Source: Phycisphaerales bacterium
GTDB taxonomy: Bacteria; Pseudomonadota; Gammaproteobacteria; Competibacterales; Competibacteraceae
Direction of reading: 5' to 3'
NCBI GenBank assembly: GCA_014879435.1
Contig: JACSSB010000186.1
Span: forward strand, 1-13,108
Length of the DNA: 13,108 bases
Shown here: one piece after another, positions 6,701 through 13,108 of the stretch
Layout: each line of letters starts with the position of its first letter
How positions within the stretch are numbered: the stretch's first letter is position 1
Notes under the pieces: generated by a model
Database searches by the model: none
What the model was told of the DNA's origin: nothing
The model's input: the letters and a program-made list of their open reading frames with translations, nothing else
Program-made: the position numbers and the translations under genes

Positions 6701-7883
6701 GGACGACCTGTACCAGCGGATGGAACGGATGCTGGCCGACCAAGTGGCTGACGGCGGACCCAACGGCCTGCGTGGTGGCGCCACCGTCACCGTCGAGTAC
6801 CTCAACGGCTTGCGGCGTGAACAGTGGTTCGATATTCGGATGCATGCCGAGGAACTGAACGAGCAACTGGAGAAGATCAATCGGCAACTGGATCAGCAGC
6901 GTAAGGAATTCGACCAGAAGTTCGAGGAAAAACGCCGCAAGCTGACCCAAGGCGATGATCTGGCCCCAGGCGTGCTCAAGATGGTCAAGGTCTATCTGGC
7001 CGTCAAGCGGCGCATTCAGCCCGGCGATAAAATGGCGGGGCGTCATGGGAACAAGGGCGTGGTTTCGATGATCGTACCGCAAGAAGACATGCCCTATCTG
7101 GAAGATGGTACGCCCGTTGACATCGTGCTCAATCCGCTGGGGGTCCCCTCACGGATGAACGTTGGTCAGGTGCTGGAAACCCATTTAGGCTGGGCTGCCA
7201 AGGGACTTGGCGCCAAACTCGGCCGTTTGCTGGATGCTCAGGCACAGATCGCCGATCTGCACGAGTTCCTGGATCAGATTTACAACCAGGACGGAGGACA
7301 GAGCGTTGATCTGGGACAGTTCAGTAACGAGGAATTATTAACACTGAGTCGCAATCTGCGTGGTGGCGTACCGATTGCTACGCCGGTGTTCGACGGTGCC
7401 TCCGAAGAGGAAATGCGCGAGCTGCTGCAACTGGCTGGACTGCCGGAAACCGGTCAATCCACGCTGTACGATGGCCGTACCGGTGATCCCTTTGAGCGAC
7501 CTGTGACTGTGGGTTACATGTACATGCTCAAACTCAACCATCTGGTGGACGACAAGATGCATGCACGCTCTACCGGTCCCTACAGCCTAGTGACCCAACA
7601 ACCTCTGGGTGGCAAGGCACAGTTCGGCGGTCAGCGCTTTGGCGAAATGGAAGTATGGGCACTGGAAGCCTATGGTGCGTCCTACACCTTGCAGGAAATG
7701 CTGACGGTGAAGTCAGACGACGTGAATGGCCGCACCAAGGTTTACAAGAATATCGTGGACGGCAACCACCGTATGGAAGCCGGTATGCCCGAATCCTTCA
7801 ACGTATTGGTCAAGGAAATCCGCTCGCTGGGCATCAACATCGAGCTGGAAGACGACGTAGCGCCGCCAACGCGCAATGAGTGA
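3720..7883 (+). CDS. rpoB: DNA-directed RNA polymerase subunit beta
   Basis: The beta subunit forms one pincer of core RNA polymerase and part of its active centre, and holds the rifampicin pocket. The product is 1387 aa (E. coli 1342). The opening MAYTFTEKRRIRKDFGKRP is canonical. The rifampicin region FFGSSQLSQFMDQNNPLS is at 531-548, with H552 and S557 equivalent to E. coli H526 and S531, all wild-type. The catalytic-centre segment PGDKMAGRHGNKG has K1104 and K1112 equivalent to K1065 and K1073. The proteobacterial coiled-coil insertion lies at about 980-1070. Extra length over E. coli is in small loops (for example around residues 220-240, RALFEDPNPNDPQARS) and an eight-residue longer tail ending VAPPTRNE. 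The start at 3720 follows GAGGA (3709-3713); the frame is open from 3690, but those ten codons lack a suitable ribosome-binding site and are not family-like. Confidence 0.98.
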   Translation: MAYTFTEKRRIRKDFGKRPSILEVPYLLAIQLDSYREFLQTEVPPGERRVVGLHAAFRSVFPIVSYSGNARLEYVSYRLGEPVFDVRECQLRGLTYAAPLRVRLRLVLMDKDAEASTQKIKDIKENEVYMGELPLMTDNGTFVINGTERVIVSQLHRSPGVFFDHDKGKTHSSGKLLFSARIIPYRGSWLDFEFDVKDIVYARIDRRRKLPVTILLRALFEDPNPNDPQARSVNERILEMFFKTNTLHVDGEHFTLDLVPERLQSETASFDIHIGDQLLLKAGERVKVRHVRKLAEAGIQSLPVPLEYLIGKIVAHDLRDPDTGELIAQANDELTQEKLEKIQASGITEFQTLYVNDVNQGPYISNTLRADPTRSQWEAQVEIYRMMRPGEPPTKDAAQRLLHDLFFSTERYDLSDVGRMKFDSRVGDRRAPIPGIPTKEHPPGVLSTEDILAVLKTLIDIRNGNGQVDDIDHLGNRRIRCVGEMTENVFRIGLVRVERAVKERLSLAESEGLTPQDLINAKPVAAAIKEFFGSSQLSQFMDQNNPLSEVTHKRRVSALGPGGLTRERAGFEVRDVHATHYGRVCPIETPEGPNIGLINSLAVYARTNPYGFLETPYRRVVDGQVTNQIDYLSAIEEGQYVIAQANAPLDANGRLTDDLVSCRHLNEFTLTASDRVQYMDVSPKQIVSVAAALIPFLEHDDANRALMGSNMQRQAVPTLRAEKPLVGTGMERIVARDSGVCVIASRGGRVDSVDASRIVVRVNDAETEAGEPGVDIYNLTKYTRSNQNTCINQRPLVQVDDIVARGDVLADGPSTDMGELALGQNLLVAFMPWNGYNFEDSILISERVVQEDRFTTIHIEELSCVARDTKLGPEEITSDIPNVGESALARLDEAGIVYIGAEVKAGDILVGKVTPKGETQLTPEEKLLRAIFGEKASDVKDTSLRVPSGMDGTVIDVRVFTRDGVEKDSRAQQIEETELKRIRKDLNDQLRILEDDLYQRMERMLADQVADGGPNGLRGGATVTVEYLNGLRREQWFDIRMHAEELNEQLEKINRQLDQQRKEFDQKFEEKRRKLTQGDDLAPGVLKMVKVYLAVKRRIQPGDKMAGRHGNKGVVSMIVPQEDMPYLEDGTPVDIVLNPLGVPSRMNVGQVLETHLGWAAKGLGAKLGRLLDAQAQIADLHEFLDQIYNQDGGQSVDLGQFSNEELLTLSRNLRGGVPIATPVFDGASEEEMRELLQLAGLPETGQSTLYDGRTGDPFERPVTVGYMYMLKLNHLVDDKMHARSTGPYSLVTQQPLGGKAQFGGQRFGEMEVWALEAYGASYTLQEMLTVKSDDVNGRTKVYKNIVDGNHRMEAGMPESFNVLVKEIRSLGINIELEDDVAPPTRNE

Positions 7884-7896
7884 AGTGAGGCCAACG

Positions 7897-7922
7897 GACC
7901 CGCCGCCGGTTGCGGCGGCGTC
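7897..7922 (+). promoter_or_regulatory. GC-rich hairpin between rpoB and rpoC
   Basis: GAC (7897-7899) plus CCGCCGC (7900-7906) pair with GCGGCGG (7912-7918) and, past bulged C7919, GTC (7920-7922), around a CGGTT loop: ten pairs, nearly all G-C. No T-run follows, so it is not an intrinsic terminator. It begins 14 bases after the rpoB stop and ends before the rpoC ribosome-binding site. A role in mRNA stability or in insulating rpoC initiation from rpoB translation is inferred. Confidence 0.5.
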
Positions 7923-7935
7923 ATGCAATCCCGTG

Positions 7936-7941
7936 GGTGAG
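7936..7941 (+). promoter_or_regulatory. rpoC ribosome-binding site GGTGAG
   Basis: This Shine-Dalgarno-like stretch is 5 bases before the ATG at 7947 and only 2 before the ATG at 7944. It therefore favours the second of the two adjacent start codons, which also aligns with the E. coli MKDLL start. Confidence 0.5.
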
Positions 7942-7946
7942 AGATG

Positions 7947-10900
7947 ATGAAAGAGCTGCTGAACCCGTTCAAGACATTCGATGAGATCGAAGATTTCGAC
8001 GCGATCCGCATCGGGCTGGCCTCGCCGGAAATGATCCGCGCCTGGAGCCGTGGTGAGGTGAAGAAGCCCGAGACCATCAATTACCGGACTTTCAAACCGG
8101 AGCGCGACGGGCTGTTCTGCGCCAAGATCTTCGGCCCAACCAAGGACTACGAGTGCCTGTGCGGCAAGTACAAGCGACTCAAGCATCGCGGTGTGGTCTG
8201 CGAGAAATGCGGAGTCGAAGTCACTCTGGCCAAGGTGCGGCGCGAGCGGATGGGCCATATCGAATTGGCCAGCCCGGTAGCCCATATCTGGTTTTTGAAA
8301 TCGCTGCCCTCTCGCATTGGTCTGCTGTTAGACATGACCCTACGCGACATCGAGCGGGTGTTGTATTTCGAATCTTATGTGGTCATTGACCCCGGTATGA
8401 CGCAGACCTTGGAAAAAGGTCAATTGCTTACCGACGAAAGCTATTTGGAAGCGGTCGAGCAGTACGGTGATGAGTTCGACGCCCGGATGGGAGCCGAAGC
8501 GATCCATCAACTGCTGCATGCGATGGATCTGAAGGAATTGATGGGGAAACTGCGTCAGGAAATCCTCGAATGCAGCTCCGAAACCAAGCTCAAGCGTCTG
8601 TCAAAGCGCCTCAAGCTGGTAGAATCCTTCCTCCATTCTGGCAATAAACCGGAATGGATGGTACTGACCGTGCTGCCGGTGCTACCGCCCGATCTGCGGC
8701 CACTGGTGCCCCTGGATGGTGGGCGCTTCGCTACTTCCGATCTCAACGATCTCTACCGGCGAGTGATCAATCGCAACAACCGCTTAAAGCGCTTGCTGGA
8801 ACTCTCGGCCCCGGACATCATCGTCCGCAACGAGAAGCGGATGTTGCAGGAAGCCGTTGATTCGCTGCTGGATAACGGCCGTCGTGGACGGGCCATTACC
8901 GGCAGCAATAAGCGACCGCTAAAATCCTTGGCCGACATGATCAAGGGTAAGCAAGGCCGCTTCCGCCAAAATCTGCTCGGCAAGCGCGTGGACTATTCGG
9001 GCCGCTCGGTGATCGTGGTCGGCCCGACCCTGCGCCTGCACCAGTGCGGACTGCCCAAGAAGATGGCGCTGGAACTGTTCAAGCCGTTCATCTTCAGCAA
9101 ACTGCAATTCCGCAACATGTCCACCACCATCAAGGCCGCCAAGAAAATGGTGGAACGCGAGGAGCCGGTGGTATGGGACATCCTGGAAGAGGTGATCCGC
9201 GAACATCCGGTACTGCTCAATCGTGCCCCTACCCTGCACCGCTTGGGCATTCAAGCCTTCGAACCCACTTTGATCGAAGGTAAAGCCATTCAGTTGCATC
9301 CCTTGGTCTGCACCGCCTTCAATGCCGACTTTGACGGTGACCAGATGGCGGTGCACGTGCCGCTGTCGATCGAGGCTCAGCTTGAAGCCCGCGCACTGAT
9401 GATGTCCACCAACAACATCCTCAGCCCAGCCAACGGCGAACCGATCATCGTCCCTTCCCAGGACGTGGTACTCGGTCTGTACTATTTGACTCGCGAGCGC
9501 ATCAATGCCCGTGGTGAAGGCATGGTGTTCACCGATCTTCAGGAAGTGCATCGGGCTTACGAGAGCCAAAAGGTGGAATTGCACGCTCGGGTCGAGGTAC
9601 GCCTGAACCGTGAAGAACCCCTGGACGGTATCGAAACCTTGCTCAAGGCTGCCGTACATCCAAAATTCTCCCGCGACCTAAAAGCCGCTAACGGTCAAAT
9701 TCTGGTTGAAGCCGGTGAGGTGCTCGATCTTGCACGGATTGAGGATCTGCGTGCGGCCGGACTGCACCATGTTCCGCTGCGTTATCGCATCTCGACCACC
9801 GTCGGCCGGATGCTGCTCTCCGAAATCCTGCCCAAGCATCTCCCCTTCACCCTTATCAATCAGGTGCTGAAGAAAAAGACGGTCTCGCAACTGATCAACG
9901 AGTGCTATCGGCGGCTGGGATTGAAAGATACGGTCATCTTTGCCGACCAATTGATGTACACCGGCTTTCACTACGCCACCCGTTCGGGTTCGTCGATTGG
10001 CTTTGAAGACTTCAAGATTCCGGGCAAGAAAACCGCTTTGCTGGAAGAAGCCGACCAAGAAGTCAAAGAAATCGACCAGCAATACAAGGATGGCTTGGTG
10101 ACCAAGGGCGAGCGTTATAACAAGGTCGTGGACATCTGGTCGCGGACCAATGATCAGGTGGCCAAGGCGATGATGGACAACTTGGGTTCCGAAATGGTCA
10201 AGGACCGTGAGGGGATGGAAGTTCGTCAACCGTCGCTCAATCCCGTCTTCATGATGGCCGATTCCGGTGCTCGTGGTTCGGCGGCGCAAATCCGCCAATT
10301 GGCCGGAATGCGTGGTCTGATGGCCAAGCCCTCTGGCGAGATCATCGAAACCCCGATCAAGGCCAACTTCCGCGAAGGGCTGAGTGTGTTGGAGTACTTC
10401 ATCTCCACCCACGGCGCTCGCAAGGGTCTGGCTGATACCGCGCTGAAGACCGCCAACTCCGGCTACCTCACCCGGCGACTGGTGGATGTGGCGCAGGATC
10501 TGGTAGTCACCGAACCGGATTGCGGCACCAACAATGGATTGTGGATGACCCCCGTAGTCGAGGAAGGTGATATCAAAGAACCCTTGCGCGATCGGGTGCT
10601 GGGCCGAACCGTGGCTCAGGATGTATTGCAGCCGGGTAGCGACGATATCGCCATACCCTCTGGCACCCTGCTGGATGAGCACTGGGTGGCACAACTCGAC
10701 GAGATGGGTATCGACCGTATTCAAGTGCGCTCGGCCATCACCTGCCACACCCGCTACGGCGTGTGCGCCGCCTGCTACGGTCGCGATCTGGCACGCGGCC
10801 ATCGGGTTAACAGCGGTGAGGCGGTGGGCGTAATCGCCGCGCAATCCATCGGCGAACCCGGCACGCAGCTCACCATGCGGACCTTCCACATCGGTGGTGC

Positions 10901-12326
10901 AGCCTCGCGGACCACGGTGAGCAACAACGTGCAAATCAAATCGCGGGGCACCCTGCGCTTGCACAAGATGAAGGTCGTACAGCGGCGTGACGGTAATCTG
11001 GTCACGGTCTCCCGCTCGGGTGAAATCACCCTGGTGGATGATCAGGGCCGTGAGCGGGAACGTTACAAGGTTCCCTACGGTGCGGAGCTGGTGGTTAAGG
11101 ATGGTGACACCGCCGAAGCCGGTCAGGTCATCGCTCGCTGGGACCCCTACACCCATCCAATCGTGACCGAAGTGGCCGGTTCGGTACGCTTTGCCGAATT
11201 CGAGGAAGGCGTCACCGTACAACGGCACGCCGACGAGATCACCGGTTTGACCAGTCTGGTGGTGATGGACCCCAAGCAGCGCGGCGCACAAGGCAAGGAC
11301 AAGCGACCGCTGGTGCGGCTGTTGGATGCTTACGGCAATGATCTCTTCATTCCGGGCACCAGCAACTTGGCGCAATATCCGCTGCCTGCCGGTGCTATCG
11401 TCAACATAGCCGACGGTGCTGAGTTGGCGGTGGGTGATATCATCGCCCGTATTCCGCAGGAGTCCTCGAAGACGCGTGATATTACCGGTGGTCTACCCCG
11501 AGTCGCGGATCTGTTCGAGGCGCGCAAGCCCAAGGAACCGGCCATCCTCGCCGAAAAATCCGGCATCATCGAATTCGGTAAGGAAACCAAGGGTAAGCAG
11601 CGCTTGGTGATCCGCGACAAGGACGGCGACATCCTCTATGAGGAGCTGATCCCGAAGTGGCGGCATGTCGGTGTGTTCGACGGCGAATACGTCGAACAGG
11701 GTGAAATGATCGCCGATGGCGAACCTAACCCGCATGACATCCTTCGGCTGCTCGGCGTGCAGGAACTGGCCGCCTATCTGGTCAAGGAAATCCAGGACGT
11801 GTACCGGGTGCAGGGTGTCAAGATCAACGACAAGCACATTGAGGTCATCATCCGCCAGATGTTGCGCAAGGTCGATATCATCGATCCGGGCGAAACCCCC
11901 TTCATCAAGGGCGAACAGGTCGAACGCACTCGATTGTTGGAAGAAAACGATCGCGCTGAGAGCGAAGGTCGGGTCAAGGCGGTCTGGTTACCGATTCTGC
12001 TGGGTATCACCAAGGCTTCACTGGCTACCGAGTCCTTCATCTCAGCGGCTTCGTTCCAGGAAACCACTCGGGTGTTGACCGAAGCGGCGGTGCGTGGGCT
12101 GCGCGACGATCTGCGCGGACTGAAGGAAAATGTCATCGTCGGTCGCTTGATCCCGGCGGGAACCGGATTGGCTTACCACCTACAACGGCGGGAAGGCTGG
12201 GTTCCCAGTCGCCCCACCTTCGGCGGTGGCCATGTATTCGACAGCACTGAATCCGAGGTAAAGATCATCGGTGACGATGACAAAAGCGATGACAGTGAGG
12301 TCGAATCGAAAAATCTGACCGCGTAG
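7947..12326 (+). CDS. rpoC: DNA-directed RNA polymerase subunit beta'
   Basis: Beta' forms the clamp and carries the catalytic magnesium of core RNA polymerase. The product is 1459 aa (E. coli 1407), or 1460 if the adjacent ATG at 7944 is used. The N-terminal zinc site is C70, C72, C85 and C88 (CLCGKYKRLKHRGVVCEKC). The catalytic NADFDGD motif is at 459-465, with D461, D463 and D465. The second zinc site is C859, C933, C940 and C943. The trigger loop contains MRTFHIGGAAS with R978 and H981 (E. coli R933, H936), followed by the proteobacterial insertion in the trigger loop. Compared with E. coli, almost all extra length is a 44-residue enlargement between HARV (546-549) and TTVGR (617-621). 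The tail is acidic (DDDKSDDSEVE). It is co-transcribed with rpoB, and an intrinsic terminator follows. Confidence 0.98.
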   Translation: MKELLNPFKTFDEIEDFDAIRIGLASPEMIRAWSRGEVKKPETINYRTFKPERDGLFCAKIFGPTKDYECLCGKYKRLKHRGVVCEKCGVEVTLAKVRRERMGHIELASPVAHIWFLKSLPSRIGLLLDMTLRDIERVLYFESYVVIDPGMTQTLEKGQLLTDESYLEAVEQYGDEFDARMGAEAIHQLLHAMDLKELMGKLRQEILECSSETKLKRLSKRLKLVESFLHSGNKPEWMVLTVLPVLPPDLRPLVPLDGGRFATSDLNDLYRRVINRNNRLKRLLELSAPDIIVRNEKRMLQEAVDSLLDNGRRGRAITGSNKRPLKSLADMIKGKQGRFRQNLLGKRVDYSGRSVIVVGPTLRLHQCGLPKKMALELFKPFIFSKLQFRNMSTTIKAAKKMVEREEPVVWDILEEVIREHPVLLNRAPTLHRLGIQAFEPTLIEGKAIQLHPLVCTAFNADFDGDQMAVHVPLSIEAQLEARALMMSTNNILSPANGEPIIVPSQDVVLGLYYLTRERINARGEGMVFTDLQEVHRAYESQKVELHARVEVRLNREEPLDGIETLLKAAVHPKFSRDLKAANGQILVEAGEVLDLARIEDLRAAGLHHVPLRYRISTTVGRMLLSEILPKHLPFTLINQVLKKKTVSQLINECYRRLGLKDTVIFADQLMYTGFHYATRSGSSIGFEDFKIPGKKTALLEEADQEVKEIDQQYKDGLVTKGERYNKVVDIWSRTNDQVAKAMMDNLGSEMVKDREGMEVRQPSLNPVFMMADSGARGSAAQIRQLAGMRGLMAKPSGEIIETPIKANFREGLSVLEYFISTHGARKGLADTALKTANSGYLTRRLVDVAQDLVVTEPDCGTNNGLWMTPVVEEGDIKEPLRDRVLGRTVAQDVLQPGSDDIAIPSGTLLDEHWVAQLDEMGIDRIQVRSAITCHTRYGVCAACYGRDLARGHRVNSGEAVGVIAAQSIGEPGTQLTMRTFHIGGAASRTTVSNNVQIKSRGTLRLHKMKVVQRRDGNLVTVSRSGEITLVDDQGRERERYKVPYGAELVVKDGDTAEAGQVIARWDPYTHPIVTEVAGSVRFAEFEEGVTVQRHADEITGLTSLVVMDPKQRGAQGKDKRPLVRLLDAYGNDLFIPGTSNLAQYPLPAGAIVNIADGAELAVGDIIARIPQESSKTRDITGGLPRVADLFEARKPKEPAILAEKSGIIEFGKETKGKQRLVIRDKDGDILYEELIPKWRHVGVFDGEYVEQGEMIADGEPNPHDILRLLGVQELAAYLVKEIQDVYRVQGVKINDKHIEVIIRQMLRKVDIIDPGETPFIKGEQVERTRLLEENDRAESEGRVKAVWLPILLGITKASLATESFISAASFQETTRVLTEAAVRGLRDDLRGLKENVIVGRLIPAGTGLAYHLQRREGWVPSRPTFGGGHVFDSTESEVKIIGDDDKSDDSEVESKNLTA

Positions 12327-12353
12327 ATCTGAAATCAGCGGAGCACTGCAAGG

Positions 12354-12390
12354 AAGGCGGGGAGCGTATGACGCAACCCGCCTTTTTTTT
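12354..12390 (+). terminator. Rho-independent terminator after rpoC
   Basis: AAGGCGGG (12354-12361) pairs with CCCGCC plus the first two T residues (12377-12384). Inside it GCGT (12364-12367) pairs with ACGC (12371-12374) around ATG, with GA and AA as an internal loop. Eight consecutive T residues (12383-12390) follow the CCCGCC. It lies 28 bases after the rpoC stop. It is the only textbook intrinsic terminator in the window and marks the end of the operon. Confidence 0.9.
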
Positions 12391-12469
12391 GTGATCTCGC
12401 TATTCTGATCAACGCACTCCCGCGATTCGCCTACGCGTTCCCTACCCTCGATTCCAATCTGCAAGCCGC

Positions 12470-13108
12470 ATGAGTACCTTGCTGGAAACTCATAATCTGA
12501 TTAAGCATTTTCGTGGGGTCAATGCCGTCAATGGTCTTGATCTAGCTATTCCGGCTGGCTGCTGTTTCGGCTTACTCGGCCCCAATGGTGCCGGAAAAAC
12601 CACTACGGTCGAAATGCTGGAAGGTATCCAGCAACCGACTGCTGGCGCTATCCGTTACCGGGGTGAGGTGTTGGGAACACGCTTCCGCCAGGAAATCGGC
12701 ATCATGTTCCAATCCACGGCATTGCAAGATTTCATCACCGGCCGTGAGAATCTACGCATGTTTGGCAGCTTCTATACCCGAACTCTGCCGCTCGATACGC
12801 TGATCGAAGCCTGCGCCCTGGGCGAATTTCTCGACCGGGAAACTCGCAAGTTATCCGGTGGTCAACGCCAGCGCCTGCTACTGGCCATTGCCCTGGTCAA
12901 TGATCCAGAGCTGATCTTCCTGGACGAACCTACGACCGGCCTCGATCCGCAAGCGCGTCGCAACTTCTGGAAGCTGATTGACCGCATCAAGGCCCGTGGC
13001 AAGACCATTCTGTTGACCACCCATTACATGGAAGAGGCTTATCAACTCTGTGATCAAATCGCCATCATGGATCATGGCCGCATCATCGCCCAGGGCACAC
13101 CGCAGGAC
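12470..13108 (+). CDS. ABC transporter ATP-binding protein (3' end beyond the window)
   Basis: The frame from ATG 12470 stays open for 213 codons to the window edge, so the C-terminus is missing. All ATPase motifs are visible: Walker A GPNGAGKTT (37-45, K43), Q-loop Q81 in IMFQS, signature LSGGQRQR (128-135), Walker B LIFLDEP (148-154, E153), D-loop GLD (157-159), and H-loop H185 in LTTHYMEEA. The sequence resembles the CcmA/DrrA/NodI type of ABC-2 export ATPases (for example GPNGAGKTTTVEMLEG and THYMEEAYQLCD). Such ATPases usually pair with a separate ABC-2 membrane protein encoded next door; that gene would lie beyond the window, and the substrate cannot be predicted. No clear Shine-Dalgarno or promoter is seen between the rpoC terminator and the ATG. 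The product is probably cytoplasmic, docked to a membrane partner. Confidence 0.92.
   Translation, partial: MSTLLETHNLIKHFRGVNAVNGLDLAIPAGCCFGLLGPNGAGKTTTVEMLEGIQQPTAGAIRYRGEVLGTRFRQEIGIMFQSTALQDFITGRENLRMFGSFYTRTLPLDTLIEACALGEFLDRETRKLSGGQRQRLLLAIALVNDPELIFLDEPTTGLDPQARRNFWKLIDRIKARGKTILLTTHYMEEAYQLCDQIAIMDHGRIIAQGTPQD

Noticed and set aside
4599..7082. 827-codon open frame on the - strand opposite rpoB
   Set aside because: It is in codon register with rpoB, so its stops arise only from sense codons TTA, CTA and TCA, which this gene rarely uses. The product is rich in His, Gln and Val and resembles no family I know. It is a shadow of rpoB.
9678..11375. 565-codon open frame on the - strand opposite rpoC
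   Set aside because: It has the same cause as the rpoB antisense frame: it is exactly codon-aligned with rpoC. It overlaps invariant beta' motifs and has no recognisable domain.
12391..12469. Promoter for the ABC transporter gene
   Set aside because: TATTCT at 12401-12406 could be a -10, but the -35 position falls in the terminator stem and does not match TTGACA.

Overview
The window is a chromosomal segment carrying the classic bacterial transcription-translation cluster, tRNA-Trp - secE - nusG - rplK - rplA - rplJ - rplL - rpoB - rpoC, all on the + strand. It ends in the 5' part of an ABC-transporter ATPase gene. Protein features point to a gammaproteobacterium. The beta and beta' subunits are close to the E. 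coli proteins through most of their length and carry proteobacterial-type lineage insertions. L11, L1, L10, L7/L12, NusG and three-helix SecE all have gammaproteobacterial lengths, and the tRNA has an encoded CCA end. By eye, codon choice looks moderately GC-rich. I cannot name the genus; the longer beta (1387 aa) and beta' (1459 aa) argue against a close enteric.

Layout. 1-67: 3' part of tRNA-Trp, cut by the window edge. 68-151: spacer with a strong stem-loop. 152-1080: secE and nusG, tightly coupled. 1081-1172: rplK leader with three small structures, the last resembling an L1 autoregulatory site just before the rplK ribosome-binding site. 1173-2304: rplK-rplA, one base apart. 2305-2522: structured rplJ leader, the expected L10 autoregulation site. 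2523-3502: rplJ-rplL. 3503-3719: spacer with a long interrupted hairpin (3543-3625) in the position of the E. coli rplL-rpoB attenuator and RNase III site. 3720-12326: rpoB and rpoC, separated by about 60 bases holding a GC-rich hairpin. 12354-12390: strong intrinsic terminator ending the operon. 12470-13108: ABC ATPase, open at the window end.

How it works together. NusG and the RNA polymerase beta and beta' subunits make and regulate transcripts. L11, L1, L10 and L7/L12 form the ribosomal stalk regions. SecE is part of the membrane translocon. The spacers are where expression of ribosomal protein and polymerase genes is normally set apart, and each longer spacer here carries visible secondary structure.

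I found no mobile element, CRISPR array, phage gene or unrecognised gene. This is an ordinary housekeeping region. The points worth a second look are the intercistronic RNA structures, an extra segment of about 44 residues in beta', and the replacement of the usual rpsL-rpsG-fusA-tuf genes after rpoC by a terminator and an ABC transporter gene.
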